DNA of 64,000 nt from Streptomyces drozdowiczii (GTDB lineage: Bacteria > Actinomycetota > Actinomycetes > Streptomycetales > Streptomycetaceae): NCBI RefSeq assembly GCF_026167665.1, contig NZ_CP098740.1, positions 2,790,001-2,854,000 of the forward strand, in the 5' to 3' direction. Both the position numbers and the translations under genes were made by a program. The notes beneath the pieces were generated by a model, which was not told where the DNA came from, did not search any database, and saw nothing but the letters and a program-made list of their open reading frames with translations. Shown piece after piece: positions 7,792-16,690 of the stretch (the stretch's first letter is position 1; each line of letters starts with the position of its first letter).

Positions 7792-9258
7792 TCAGGCCCG
7801 GACGTCCCGCCACGCCCCGGGGATCGCGTCGGCGACGTCCATCGCGGCGAGCGGGGAGCCGTCGGCGGCGCGGCGGGCGGCGAGCCCGTGCAGATAGGCC
7901 CCGGCGGACGCGGCGTCGAGCGGGGCGAGTCCGGCGGCGAGCAGGGAGCCGGTGAGGCCGGAGAGCACGTCGCCGCTGCCGGCGGTGGCCAGCCACGGGG
8001 TGCCGGTCGGGTTGACCCGGACCGGGGTGTGCGGGGCGTCGGTGGCGACGAGGGTGGTCGAGCCCTTGAGCAGCACGGTCGCGCCGAACCGCCCGGCCAG
8101 CTCCCGTACGGCGGCGAGCCGCCCCGCCTCGACCTCCTCGCGCGCCACGCCGAGCAGCGCGGCGGCCTCCCCGGCGTGCGGGGTGAGGACGGTGGGCGCG
8201 GTGCGGGCCCGGACCGCGTCCGCGTCCAGGAGCCGGAGCCCGTCCGCGTCGACCAGCACCGGCACGTCGGTGGCCAGCACGTCGGAGACGGCCGCCACGG
8301 CCTCGGTGCCGTCGCCGAGTCCGGGGCCGACGACCCACGCCTGCACCCGCCCGGCCTCGGAGGGCCTTCCCGCGTGGACCAGGGTCTCCGGGTGGCGGGC
8401 GATGACCGCCTCGCCGCCGGGGCCCGCGTAGCGCACGGCGCCCGCCCCGGCGCGCAGCGCCCCGGAGACGGCGAGCACGGCGGCGCCCGGGTAGCGCGTC
8501 GATCCGGCGGCGATGCCGACGACCCCGCGCCGGTACTTGTCGCTCTCGGCGGCCGGTACGGGCAGCAGGGCGGCCACGTCCGCGTACTGGAGCGCTTCCA
8601 GGTCGGGCACGGCGGGGAGTTCGGGCCCGAGGCCGATGTCCACGAGGCTCAGCGCCCCGGCCCGTTCGGCGGCCGGGTCCACGAGCAGCGCGGGCTTGTA
8701 CGCGCCGAAGGTGACGGTGGCGTCCGCGCGCACCGCGTCGCCGGTCACCTCGCCGGTGTCCGCCTCGACCCCGCTGGGCAGGTCGACGGCGACGACGGGC
8801 GCGCCGTGCGCGGTGTACTTCCGGACCAGCTCGGCGGCCTCGGGGTGCAGTCCGCCGCGTCCGCCGATGCCGGTGATGGCGTCCACGACGAGGTCGATGC
8901 GCCCGGCCCAGTCCTCGTGCGCGGTGCTCTCCGCCCCGTCGACGACGTGCCCGCCCGCCGCGACCAGGGCCGCGCTGCCCGCCTCGTGGGCCCGCCCCGG
9001 GCTGACCCGCACGGCGACCACTCCCGCGCCGCGCCGTGCGAGCCGGGCCCCGGCGTACAGGGCGTCGCCGCCGTTGGCGCCGGTGCCGACGAGGAGGACG
9101 ACGCGTGAGCCGTAGACCCGCCCGCCCCGCCGCAGCAGCCCGGCACAGGCGGCGGCGAGCCCGGCGGCGGCCCGCTGCATCAGGGCCCCGTCGGGAAGCC
9201 GAGCCATGAGAGCCGCTTCGGCGGCCCGTACGGTGTCAACGCTGTAGGCGGTACGCAT
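7792..9258 (-). CDS. nnr: bifunctional NAD(P)H-hydrate epimerase / ADP-dependent dehydratase
   Basis: A 488-residue fused NAD(P)HX repair enzyme. The N-terminal YjeF_N domain (about residues 1-215) epimerises hydrated NAD(P)H and shows LLVGTGANGGDALYAG and VVAVDLPSGVEADTG. The C-terminal ribokinase-like domain (about 220-488) removes water using ADP and shows the family signatures YRRGVVGIAAGS, LTPHAGEAA and TAGSGDVLSGLTG, the last containing the catalytic aspartate. I chose ATG at 9258 (MRTAYSVDTVRAAE), the usual family start; an upstream TTG at 9267 has no better ribosome site. A 200-bp gap with two repeat copies separates it from acpS. Confidence 0.95.
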   Translation of the reverse strand: MRTAYSVDTVRAAEAALMARLPDGALMQRAAAGLAAACAGLLRRGGRVYGSRVVLLVGTGANGGDALYAGARLARRGAGVVAVRVSPGRAHEAGSAALVAAGGHVVDGAESTAHEDWAGRIDLVVDAITGIGGRGGLHPEAAELVRKYTAHGAPVVAVDLPSGVEADTGEVTGDAVRADATVTFGAYKPALLVDPAAERAGALSLVDIGLGPELPAVPDLEALQYADVAALLPVPAAESDKYRRGVVGIAAGSTRYPGAAVLAVSGALRAGAGAVRYAGPGGEAVIARHPETLVHAGRPSEAGRVQAWVVGPGLGDGTEAVAAVSDVLATDVPVLVDADGLRLLDADAVRARTAPTVLTPHAGEAAALLGVAREEVEAGRLAAVRELAGRFGATVLLKGSTTLVATDAPHTPVRVNPTGTPWLATAGSGDVLSGLTGSLLAAGLAPLDAASAGAYLHGLAARRAADGSPLAAMDVADAIPGAWRDVRA

Positions 9259-9330
9259 GCCTTCCAACGTACGCAGGTTGAGAACCCCACGCAGGCGACG
9301 GGCGGCACCGACAAGCGGCGACCGGCCCCA

Positions 9331-9355
9331 TCAAGCCCGTCCGGCGCTTGAGGAC
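9331..9355 (+). repeat. intergenic repeat copy 3
   Basis: A copy of the 25-bp repeat in plus orientation with one change (GGCGCTTGAG instead of GGCGATTGAG). It lies in the gap between nnrDE and acpS, 57 bp from copy 4 and in the same orientation. Confidence 0.75.
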
Positions 9356-9387
9356 ATCGGTAACGGAACCGAGGACGGGCCGCACAT

Positions 9388-9412
9388 TCAAGCCCGTCCG
9401 GCGATTGAGGAC
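9388..9412 (+). repeat. intergenic repeat copy 4
   Basis: A consensus copy of the 25-bp repeat in the nnrDE-acpS gap. The sequence AAGCCCGTCCGGCGATTGAG is also present unchanged in the copy near rpoA. Confidence 0.8.
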
Positions 9413-9459
9413 GGAACCGGCACACCGGGGCACCCGGGGCCACAGGGGCGGAGCCCACG

Positions 9460-9827
9460 TCACCCCTCCGCGATCACCACCGCGGACGCCACCCCCGCGT
9501 CATGGCTGAGCGACACATGCCACTGCCGCACCCCCAACCCGGCGGCGCAAGCCGCCACCGTCCCCCCACCCGCAACCGCGGCTGCCCGCTCTCCTCCACG
9601 TACACCTCCGCGTCCGTCCACAGCAGCCCGCCCGGCGCGCCGAGCGCCTTCGCCAGGGCCTCCTTCGCGGCGAACCGGGCGGCCAGCGAGGCGATCCCGC
9701 GCCGCTCGCCGCTCGGCAGCAGCAGCTCCGCCTCCACGAACAGCCGAGAGGCGAGCTGCGGCGTACGCTCCAGCGCCGCCTCGAACCGCTCGATCTCCGC
9801 CACGTCGATCCCGACCCCGATGATCAC
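9460..9827 (-). CDS. acpS: holo-[acyl-carrier-protein] synthase, frame broken by one missing base
   Basis: The 4'-phosphopantetheinyl transferase that activates acyl carrier protein. The ATG at 9827 opens [19 protein letters not shown], with the metal-binding aspartate in [10 protein letters not shown], and [16 protein letters not shown] is the second signature with the metal-binding glutamate. The frame is good to QPRLRV, then shifts in the run of six C on the plus strand (9572-9577). With seven bases it continues through [19 protein letters not shown], the normal AcpS end, to a TGA at 9460. The restored length is 122 residues, as expected. It starts 22 bp after glmS and is essential in most bacteria. 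Confidence 0.92.
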
Positions 9828-9849
9828 GTTCCCACCCTCACTGCTCGGC

Positions 9850-11697
9850 TCACTCCACGGTGACGGACTTCGCCAGGTTGCGCGGCTGGTCCACCTCGTT
9901 GCCCCGGGCCGTCGCGAGTTCGCAGGCGAAGACCTGCAACGGCACGGTGGCGACCAGCGGCTGGAGCAGCGTAGGCGTTGCGGGGATGCGGATGAGGTGG
10001 TCGGCGTACGGGACGACCTCCTCGTCGCCCTCCTCGGCGATGACGACGGTACGGGCGCCCCGGGCCCGGATCTCCTGGATGTTCGACACGATCTTGCCGT
10101 GCAGCACGGACCGCCCGGCCGGGGAGGGGACCACGACGACGACGGGCACCCCGTCCTCGATGAGCGCGATCGGCCCGTGCTTCAGCTCACCGGCGGCGAA
10201 CCCCTCGGCGTGCATGTACGCGAGTTCCTTGAGCTTCAGCGCGCCCTCCAGGGCGACCGGGAAGCCGACGTGCCGGCCGAGGAAGAGCACGGTGTCGTGG
10301 GAGGCGAGCGAACGGGCCAGCTCCCGGACCGGCTCCATGGTCTCCAGGACCCGTTCGACCGAGCCGGAGATCTCGGAGAGCTGCCGGATCACGGTCCGGA
10401 TCTCGTCACCCCACTTGGTGCCGCGCACCTGGCCGAGGTAGAGGGCGACGAGGTAGCAGGCGACGAGCTGGGTGAGGAACGCCTTGGTGGAGGCGACGGC
10501 GACCTCGGGCCCGGCGTGCGTGTAGAGGACGGCGTCGGACTCGCGCGGGATGGTCGAGCCGTTGGTGTTGCAGATGGCGAGGACCTTCGCGCCCTGCTCG
10601 CGGGCGTGCCGCAGGGCCATCAGGGTGTCCATGGTCTCCCCGGACTGCGAGATGGCGACGACCAGGGTGTGCGGGTCCAGGATCGGGTCGCGGTAGCGGA
10701 ACTCGCTGGCCAGCTCGGTCTCGCAGGGGATGCGGGTCCAGTGCTCGATGGCGTACTTGGCGATCATCCCGGCGTGGTACGCGGTGCCGCAGGCGACGAT
10801 CACCACCTTGTCGACCTCGCGCAGCTCGCCGCGCGTGATGCGGACCTCGTCGAGGTGGAGGGTGCCCTCGGGGTCGATGCGGCCGAGGAGGGTGTCGGTG
10901 ACGGCCTTCGGCTGCTCGGCGATCTCCTTGAGCATGAAGGACGCGTAACCGCCCTTCTCGGCGGCCGAGGCGTCCCAGTCGACGTGGTACTCGCGGACCT
11001 CGGCGGGCCGGCCGTCGAAGCCGGTGACGAGGACGCCGTCCCGGCGCAGCTCCACCACCTGGTCCTGGCCCAGCTCGATCGCGGACCGGGTGTGCTCGAT
11101 GAACGCGGCGACGTCGGAGGCGAGGAAGGACTCGTCGTCCCCGAGCCCCACGACGAGCGGGGAGTTGCGCCGGGCGCCGACGACCACGTCGGGCGCGTCC
11201 GCGAAGACCGCGACCAGGGTGAACGCCCCTTCCAGGCGGCGGCACACCTGGCGCATGGCCTCCGCCGGCTCCCCGCTCTGGCTGTACGCCTCGGCGAGGA
11301 GGTGGGCGACGGTCTCGGTGTCGGTCTCGGAGAGCAGATCGTGGCCCCGCTCGCCCAGCTCGGTGCGCAGGGCGGCGAAGTTCTCGATGATCCCGTTGTG
11401 GACGACGGCGACGTGGCCGGCGTTGTCCAGGTGCGGGTGGGCGTTGGCGTCGGTGGGCCCGCCGTGGGTGGCCCAGCGGGTGTGCCCGATCCCGGCGGTG
11501 CCGGCCGGGAGCGGGTGTTCGCCGAGCGCCTTCTCCAGGTTGACCAGCTTCCCGGCCTTCTTGGCGGCGGCGAGCCCGCCGTCGGCGAGGACGGCGATGC
11601 CGGCGGAGTCGTAGCCCCGGTACTCCAGCCGCTTGAGGCCCGCGACGACGACGTCCTGTGCCGACTGTCCGCCGACGTAACCCACGATTCCGCACAT
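9850..11697 (-). CDS. glmS: glutamine-fructose-6-phosphate aminotransferase (isomerizing)
   Basis: A 615-residue GlmS, which makes glucosamine-6-phosphate from fructose-6-phosphate and glutamine for peptidoglycan and sugar synthesis. The mature N-terminus is [10 protein letters not shown], with Cys2 the glutaminase nucleophile, which fixes the start at 11697 despite an in-frame extension upstream. The glutaminase domain is about residues 2-220, followed by two SIS sugar-binding domains (for example [10 protein letters not shown] and [13 protein letters not shown]). The C-terminus NLAKSVTVE is the family end. A GAAGGGA ribosome site precedes the ATG. It heads the minus-strand group leading to tsaE. 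The short leader holds no sign of a glmS ribozyme. Confidence 0.97.
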   Translation of the reverse strand: MCGIVGYVGGQSAQDVVVAGLKRLEYRGYDSAGIAVLADGGLAAAKKAGKLVNLEKALGEHPLPAGTAGIGHTRWATHGGPTDANAHPHLDNAGHVAVVHNGIIENFAALRTELGERGHDLLSETDTETVAHLLAEAYSQSGEPAEAMRQVCRRLEGAFTLVAVFADAPDVVVGARRNSPLVVGLGDDESFLASDVAAFIEHTRSAIELGQDQVVELRRDGVLVTGFDGRPAEVREYHVDWDASAAEKGGYASFMLKEIAEQPKAVTDTLLGRIDPEGTLHLDEVRITRGELREVDKVVIVACGTAYHAGMIAKYAIEHWTRIPCETELASEFRYRDPILDPHTLVVAISQSGETMDTLMALRHAREQGAKVLAICNTNGSTIPRESDAVLYTHAGPEVAVASTKAFLTQLVACYLVALYLGQVRGTKWGDEIRTVIRQLSEISGSVERVLETMEPVRELARSLASHDTVLFLGRHVGFPVALEGALKLKELAYMHAEGFAAGELKHGPIALIEDGVPVVVVVPSPAGRSVLHGKIVSNIQEIRARGARTVVIAEEGDEEVVPYADHLIRIPATPTLLQPLVATVPLQVFACELATARGNEVDQPRNLAKSVTVE

Positions 11698-11790
11698 AGT
11701 GGTCCCTTCATGGTCACAAGGCCCTGTTCTTCGCATAATCGCAGAAAACCGGGCCCATGAGCCGATTGAGGACCACGCGCCGCCGCGCCC

Positions 11791-13281
11791 TCACCCCGCC
11801 CGCACGGCCTCCGGTACGGGTTCCTTGCCCTCCGTCGCAGCCACCGGCCGCTCCGCCTTCTTCACCAGCAGCAGCACCGCGACGCCCGCGACGACGCCCA
11901 CCGCACCGGCCACCACCGCGGCCGTGTTCAGCCCCGAGGCGAACGCCGTCCGCAGCGCGTGCTCCGGCATCCCGGCGGCCCGCAGCCCCGCCGCGCCGCC
12001 GCCCGCCAGGGCGTGGGACCTCCCGTCGCCCAGGCTCTCCGCCATCCGGGAGGTCAGCACCGTCCCGAGCACGGCGACCCCGAAGGCGTAACCGAGCTGC
12101 CGGAAGGTGTTGACCGCGCCGCCCGCCATCCCGGCCCGCTCCGGCGGGACCGCCGCGAGCGCCGCGCCCGCGATGGCCGGCGAGACCAGGCCCGTACCGA
12201 TGCCCGCGAGCGCCAGGCCCGGGATCAGGGCGGGCCAGGAGGAGCCCGCGCCCAGGACCGCCTGGGCGAGGGTGCCGGCGCCGATGAGGGCGAGTCCGAT
12301 GCCGATGGTGAAGCGGGGCTGCACCCCGTGCAGCAGCCGGCCGCCGGCGGCGGCGACCACGAAGGAGGTGGCGGCGAGCGGCAGGACCGCCAGGCCGCCC
12401 TGGACCGGGCTGAGTCCGAGGACCGTCTGCAACCAGATCGAGGTGTACGGCAGCACGCCGAAGGCCGCCATGTTGAAGGCGAGCGCCCCGGCCATCACCC
12501 CGGTGAACGCGGAGGTGCGGAACAGCGAGAGGTCGAGCAGCGGGTGCTCGACGCGCAGTTCCACGACGACGAAGCAGACCAGGGCGAGCGCGGCGATCCC
12601 GAACGTGGCGAGCGTCTGCCCGGACGCCCAGCCGACGCTGCCGGCCCGGACGACGGCGTACGTGGCCGCCCCGGCGAACACCGCGAAGGCGGCGGTCCCC
12701 GCCCAGTCGGTGCGCCGGTCCCGCGCCCCGTGCGACTCGGGCACGGTCCTGCCGGTCAGCCAGATCGCGGCGACGCTCACGGGGAGGTTGACGTAGAAGA
12801 TCCACCGCCAGCCGGGCCCCTCGGCGAGCAGCCCGCCGACCACGGGCCCGATCGCGGCGGCGCCCCCGGCCACCGCGCCCCAGAGCCCGAGCGCCACGGA
12901 CCGGTCCTTGCCCCGGTAGACCGAGGCGAGCAGCGGCAGCGTCGTCGCGAACATCGCGGCGGCGCCCACGCCCTGGACGGCGCGCGCCGCCACCAGCAGG
13001 CCCGGCGAGGAGGCGAGCCCGCAGGCCAGCGAGGCGGCGGCGAAGAGCACGACGCCGACGACGTGGACCCGGCGCCGGCCGAGCCGGTCGGCCGCCGCGC
13101 CTATCCCGAGGAGCAGGGCGGCCAGCGCGAGGGCGTAGCCGTCGATGACCCATTGCAGGTCGGAGAGCGAGGCGTCGAGCGCCTTCGCCATGTCGGGCAG
13201 TGCCACGATGACGATCGTGACGTCCAGCAGCAGCATGAACGTCCCCAGACAGACCGCGGTGAGCGGCCCCCACTTACGCAT
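11791..13281 (-). CDS. MFS drug-efflux transporter, DHA2 (14-TM) type
   Basis: A 496-residue major facilitator protein of the 14-helix drug:H+ antiporter type. It starts MRKWGPLTAVCLGTFMLLLD, with the conserved TM1 motif LDVTIVIVALP, the cytoplasmic loop motif GAAADRLGRRRV, and the TM5 antiporter-type sequence IGPVVGGLLAEGPGWRWIFYVN. The ATG at 13281 follows AGAAGGACAAGGAC. It exports an unknown substrate. It is divergent from a double-domain Lrp-type regulator across a 130-bp gap, so the regulator probably controls it, which is inference from the arrangement. A degenerate copy of the intergenic repeat lies downstream at about 11751-11773. Confidence 0.9.
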   Translation of the reverse strand: MRKWGPLTAVCLGTFMLLLDVTIVIVALPDMAKALDASLSDLQWVIDGYALALAALLLGIGAAADRLGRRRVHVVGVVLFAAASLACGLASSPGLLVAARAVQGVGAAAMFATTLPLLASVYRGKDRSVALGLWGAVAGGAAAIGPVVGGLLAEGPGWRWIFYVNLPVSVAAIWLTGRTVPESHGARDRRTDWAGTAAFAVFAGAATYAVVRAGSVGWASGQTLATFGIAALALVCFVVVELRVEHPLLDLSLFRTSAFTGVMAGALAFNMAAFGVLPYTSIWLQTVLGLSPVQGGLAVLPLAATSFVVAAAGGRLLHGVQPRFTIGIGLALIGAGTLAQAVLGAGSSWPALIPGLALAGIGTGLVSPAIAGAALAAVPPERAGMAGGAVNTFRQLGYAFGVAVLGTVLTSRMAESLGDGRSHALAGGGAAGLRAAGMPEHALRTAFASGLNTAAVVAGAVGVVAGVAVLLLVKKAERPVAATEGKEPVPEAVRAG

Positions 13282-13350
13282 GTCCTTGTCCTTCTCCCGT
13301 ACGGGTTCCGTGTGACCGGCGGCCACCCCCGTACGATCGGATGCGGGCGG

Positions 13351-13389
13351 CCGGAATCCCCAGCCAGTGACACCCCGGCGCCGGAATCC
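13351..13389. promoter_or_regulatory. direct repeats CCGGAATCC between MFS and Lrp genes
   Basis: CCGGAATCC occurs at 13351-13359 and again at 13381-13389, a spacing of 30 bp or about three helical turns, in the 130-bp divergent promoter region. Same-face spacing suits a regulator of the Lrp type, but binding is inference only. Confidence 0.35.
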
Positions 13390-13411
13390 GACACGGAAGG
13401 GGCCTTCGGGA

Positions 13412-14395
13412 GTGGAATCACCCACCCGGGGCGACGCCCTGGACCTGCGCATCCTGCACGCCCTCGAACTGGACGCCCGCGCCTCCTTCAGCCGGATCGC
13501 GGCCGTCCTCGGCGTCTCCGACCAGACGGTCGCGCGCCGCTTCCGGAGGCTGCGGGCGGAGGGCGGGCTGCGGGTCGTCGGGGTCAGGTGCGCCGCGTCG
13601 GACGAGCCGTTCGAGCACTGGCTGCTGCGGGTGCGGTGCGCGCCGGAGGGCGCGACGGCCATCGCGGAGGCCCTGGCCAAGCGCCCCGACACCGCCTGGG
13701 TCGGGCTGACCTCCGGCGGCACGGAGGTGACCTGCACGGCCAACGTACGCAACCGGGGCGACGCCGACGACCTGCTCCTCGGCAAGCTGCCGCGCACCCC
13801 GCACATCGTGGACATCCGCGCGCACCAGCTGCTGCACCGGTTCTACGGCGGCCCGAGCGGCTGGCTGCACAAGAGCACCGCGCTGACGGGAGAGGAGGCC
13901 GCCGCCCTCGCCCCGGCCGCCGACCCCGCCCCGCCCGGCCCGCGGGTCATCACCGCCGACGACGAACCCCTGGTCGCCGCGGTGGAACGGGACGGCAGGG
14001 CCACGTACGCCGAACTCCAGAGCGCGACCGGCCTCTCCGAATCGGCGGTCCGGCGCCGCCTGGCCCGGCTGACCGCGTCCGGCGCGCTGTACGTGGACGT
14101 GGAGTTCGACGCCGGCTACTTCGGCTTCCGCAACTCCAGCATGCTCTGCGTCACCGCCGCCCCCCGCGCCCTCCACGCGGTGGGCGAGGCGCTGGGGGCC
14201 GACCCCGAGGTGGCGTACGCGGCGGCCACCACGGGCCCGTCCAATCTGATGGCGGTCGTGATCACCCGCGATTCCGCCCACCTCTACCGCTACCTCAGCG
14301 AACGCCTGGGCGGCCTGGACGGCGTCGAGCACGTGGAGTCGATGCCGCTGCTGCGCCGGGTGAAGCAGCTGACGTACCGGCAGTTCCGGGGGTAG
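13412..14395 (+). CDS. Lrp/AsnC family regulator with two HTH-ligand modules
   Basis: A 327-residue transcriptional regulator. The first winged helix-turn-helix is near the N-terminus (LDLRILHALELDARASFSRI, then AAVLGVSDQTVARRFRRL), followed by an AsnC-type ligand domain. A second HTH follows at about residue 190-235 (AELQSATGLSESAVRRRLAR) with a second ligand-type domain ending MPLLRRVKQLTYRQFRG. This doubled Lrp layout is common in Streptomyces. I chose GTG at 13412, with GGAAGGGG about 9 bp upstream, over a longer frame from 13367 whose leader is Pro/Arg-rich. It is divergent from the MFS transporter, a likely target. Confidence 0.88.
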   Translation: MESPTRGDALDLRILHALELDARASFSRIAAVLGVSDQTVARRFRRLRAEGGLRVVGVRCAASDEPFEHWLLRVRCAPEGATAIAEALAKRPDTAWVGLTSGGTEVTCTANVRNRGDADDLLLGKLPRTPHIVDIRAHQLLHRFYGGPSGWLHKSTALTGEEAAALAPAADPAPPGPRVITADDEPLVAAVERDGRATYAELQSATGLSESAVRRRLARLTASGALYVDVEFDAGYFGFRNSSMLCVTAAPRALHAVGEALGADPEVAYAAATTGPSNLMAVVITRDSAHLYRYLSERLGGLDGVEHVESMPLLRRVKQLTYRQFRG

Positions 14396-14410
14396 GCACC
14401 GGCGGTCACA

Positions 14411-14697
14411 GGAATCCGTATGCGGGCAGCGCGGGGCAGGCCCTGGTGATCAAGGGGCGGCGGCGGATCGGCAAGACCCGGCTGGTGCAGGAGTTCTGCG
14501 CCCGGTCGGGCCGACCGTACGTCTTCTTCCAGGCGACCCGGAGCCAGCCGGCGCCGCTCGCCCGGCGGGCGCTGTTCGACGCGGTCGCCGGCGGTCAGGG
14601 GATGCGGGACCACGGTGCGGCGCTGGAGCACGCCGCCGCCCCCGAGGACTGGTTGCGGACGCTGGCCGCCGTAGGCGCCCGCGCAGTGGGGCCCTGA
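14411..14697 (+). pseudogene. remnant of an AAA ATPase (archaeal-ATPase-like)
   Basis: An open stretch reads QALVIKGRRRIGKTRLVQEF followed by CARSGRPYVFFQATRSQP, which is the Walker A region (GRRRIGKT) and following strand of ATPases of the DUF234/archaeal-ATPase type. The full proteins start with a VGRExEL segment and continue for several hundred residues. Here neither the N-terminal lead nor the Walker B half exists, and the frame stops at 14697. There is no convincing start or ribosome site. I read it as a gene fragment left after deletion, between the Lrp regulator and the RidA gene. Confidence 0.6.
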
Positions 14698-14809
14698 GGA
14701 CATCACCGCGGCGTGGCGCTGACATCCTGGGCGGCAGTTCAGCGGGAACCCAACTCGCCTGCGGACACATATGGTTGAGCCCATCAGCCACCACAGGAGA
14801 GAGGTTCCC

Positions 14810-15232
14810 GTGCACAACGCACACGACGGGTCCGGCGAGTCCACGCTGACCCACATACCGCCCAACGGAGTCGCCCCCGCCCAGGGCTACAGCCATGTCG
14901 TCACCGGGGAGGGCAGGCTCGTCGTGATCTCCGGCCAGGTCGCGCTCGACGAGAACGGGGACGTGGTCGGGGAGGGCGACCCCGCGGCCCAGGCCCGGCA
15001 GGTCTTCGAGAACCTCGCGCGCTGCCTCGCCGCGGGCGGGGCGACGTTCGCCGACGTCGCCAAGCTCAGCTTCTTCGTCACCGATGTGGCGTTCCTGCCC
15101 GCCATCCGGGCAGCCCGGGACGTCCATGTCGACGTGCGGCGGCCCCCGGCCAGCACGGCCGTGCAGGTGGCCGCTCTCTACCGGCCGGAGCTGCTCATCG
15201 AGGTGGAGGCGCTGGCCGTCGTCCCCCGGTGA
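14810..15232 (+). CDS. RidA family (YjgF/YER057c/UK114) protein
   Basis: A 140-residue RidA-family protein. Family members hydrolyse reactive enamine or imine intermediates. The central segment VVTGEGRLVVISGQVALDENG and the segment VAKLSFFVTDVAFLPAIRAA are typical, but the C-terminal motif reads RRPPASTAVQVAALYRPELL, so the arginine-containing RidA signature (usually R-x-A-V-x-V-x-x-L) is replaced by STAVQVAAL and enamine deaminase activity is uncertain. GTG at 14810 is chosen because GGAGAGAGG lies directly upstream; an earlier in-frame ATG lacks a site. It is close to the LysR gene on the other strand, with an 18-bp convergent gap. Confidence 0.88.
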   Translation: MHNAHDGSGESTLTHIPPNGVAPAQGYSHVVTGEGRLVVISGQVALDENGDVVGEGDPAAQARQVFENLARCLAAGGATFADVAKLSFFVTDVAFLPAIRAARDVHVDVRRPPASTAVQVAALYRPELLIEVEALAVVPR

Positions 15233-15250
15233 CCCGACGGGCCGCCCCGC

Positions 15251-16168
15251 TCACCCCGCCGCCCCCGGCGACCGCAGCCACCCCCCGGCCCGGGCCACCT
15301 CCCCCGCCGTACGCAGGAGTTGGGCGACCACCGGGCGGGCGCCCCGGCCCCGGGTGAGGAGGTGGAGTTCGATGGCCGCTCCCCCGGTCAGCGGGCGCCA
15401 CACCAGCCCGGCGGGCAGGCTCGGGGCGGCCGAGTCCCCGACGACCGAGACCGCGTCGCCCCGGGCGACCGGGGTGTGGCCGGCGTCGAACGTCAGCGGG
15501 CGCAGGCGCAGTTCGGGGGTGGCGCCCGCCTCGGCCAGGAGGGCCGTGATCGCGTCGTAGTGGCCCGGGTTGGCCTCGCGCGGGTGGATGAGCAGCGTCT
15601 CCGGGGACAGCTCGGCCGGGTCCACGGCGGGGCGCGCCGCGAGGCGGTGGGCGGCGGACATCAGGACGCCCTGCGGTTCCAGCCGTACGAGCGTCCGCAC
15701 GAGTTCGGGCGTCGGCGGCGGGCAGCGGACCAGGCCCGCGTCGAGGGTGCCGTCGGCGACCCCGGACAGGATCTCGGCCGTGGACAGCAGCCGGGTGTCG
15801 GCGGTGACGCCGGGCAGCCGGTCCGCCAGGGCGGCGAGGATCGCGGGGGCCGTCTCGTAGCTCGTACTCATGCTGTAGCCGAGCACCAGCGTGCCGCTCT
15901 CGCCCCCGGCGAAGCCGCGCACCTCGCGCCAGAGGCGGTCCGCCTCCTCGCTGAGGGCCGCGCCGCGCTCCATCAACAGCCGCCCGGCCTCCGTGGGTTC
16001 GACGGAGTGCGTGGTGCGGTCCAGGAGCCGTACGCCCAACTCCCGCTCCAGCTCACGTATCTGGCGGCTGAGCGCGGGCTGCGCGATGTGCAGGCGCTCG
16101 GCGGCGCGGGTGAAGTTGCGTTCCTCCGCCACGGCCAGGAAATAGCGCAGGCGCCGTAGATCCGACAT
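15251..16168 (-). CDS. LysR-family transcriptional regulator
   Basis: A 305-residue LysR regulator. The N-terminal HTH is textbook: MSDLRRLRYFLAVAEERNF, then TRAAERLHIAQPALSRQIRE. The substrate-binding domain covers about residues 90-295, with the usual LVLGYSMSTSYETAPAILAA first strand and helix. The start at 16168 fits the family; an ATG four codons earlier (16180) has an AGG near it and is possible. It is divergent from an NTF2-like gene and an oxidoreductase, which are likely targets. A GGGAA-N7-TTCCC palindrome lies in the shared promoter region. Confidence 0.9.
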   Translation of the reverse strand: MSDLRRLRYFLAVAEERNFTRAAERLHIAQPALSRQIRELERELGVRLLDRTTHSVEPTEAGRLLMERGAALSEEADRLWREVRGFAGGESGTLVLGYSMSTSYETAPAILAALADRLPGVTADTRLLSTAEILSGVADGTLDAGLVRCPPPTPELVRTLVRLEPQGVLMSAAHRLAARPAVDPAELSPETLLIHPREANPGHYDAITALLAEAGATPELRLRPLTFDAGHTPVARGDAVSVVGDSAAPSLPAGLVWRPLTGGAAIELHLLTRGRGARPVVAQLLRTAGEVARAGGWLRSPGAAG

Positions 16169-16217
16169 GCCGAACAGCATATGACCTGCGCTGATGCCGG
16201 GCGGGTCTGGAGTGATC

Positions 16218-16234
16218 GGGAACAGGTCTTTCCC
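16218..16234. promoter_or_regulatory. GGGAA-N7-TTCCC inverted repeat, candidate LysR operator
   Basis: The 17-bp sequence GGGAACAGGTCTTTCCC has perfect 5-bp arms, placed 50 bp from the LysR start and 58 bp from the divergent gene at 16292. LysR proteins bind short inverted repeats in this position, although it is not the classical T-N11-A motif with those exact bases. Confidence 0.4.
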
Positions 16235-16291
16235 TGCGCGGCCCCGGTCTCCGTAGCGTCGGGAACAACACGGAGGAAGGGATTCACGATC

Positions 16292-16690
16292 ATGCACAGC
16301 ACCCCCAAGGACGTCGTCCTCGACTACATGAAGACCCTCGCCGCGGGCGACATGGACCGGCTGAGGGCGTTCTTCGACGCCGACACCACCTGGACGCTCG
16401 CCGGTGACCTGCCCGTCTCGGGCACCTGGACCGGCCCGGACGAGATCTTCGACGAGTTCGTGGCGACGATGACCGCCCGGCTGGTGCCGGAGACCGTGGA
16501 GATGGAGTTCCTGGGAGTGATCGCGGAGGGCGAGCGGGTGCTCGCGGAATGGAAGACACGCGCGCTGACGCGGAAGGGCGGCCGGTACGACCAGCACTGC
16601 CTGGCCGTCTTCACCGTGCGCGACGGCCGCATCGCCGCCGTCCGGGAGCACTTCGACACCCTGCACGCCCACAACGTCGTCTTCGCCTGA
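16292..16690 (+). CDS. NTF2-like / SnoaL-type protein
   Basis: A 132-residue protein of the NTF2-like fold (SnoaL_2/DUF4440 type). It starts MHSTPKDVVLDYMKTLAAGD, then MDRLRAFFDADTTWTL, the usual helix-helix-strand opening, and ends with the strand KGGRYDQHCLAVFTVRDGRI and VREHFDTLHAHNVVF. ATG at 16292 is preceded by a strong GGAGGAAGG. Members include isomerases, cyclases and dehydratases, and also non-catalytic binding proteins, so no reaction can be assigned. It heads a plus-strand pair with the oxidoreductase at 16725, likely controlled by the divergent LysR regulator. Confidence 0.85.
   Translation: MHSTPKDVVLDYMKTLAAGDMDRLRAFFDADTTWTLAGDLPVSGTWTGPDEIFDEFVATMTARLVPETVEMEFLGVIAEGERVLAEWKTRALTRKGGRYDQHCLAVFTVRDGRIAAVREHFDTLHAHNVVFA

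Noticed and set aside
4886..9827. Programmed frameshifting in alr, acpS and the hydrolase.
   Set aside because: The breaks lack a slippery heptamer with a following structure, occur in unrelated genes, and share a simple homopolymer-loss pattern.
11751..11773. A sixth copy of the intergenic repeat.
   Set aside because: Only the right half (GCCGATTGAGGAC) is well preserved, so I mention it but do not list it as a copy.
11698..11790. glmS ribozyme or riboswitch upstream of glmS.
   Set aside because: The gap is only 93 bp, has no ribozyme-like conserved core that I can see, and such ribozymes belong to Firmicutes.
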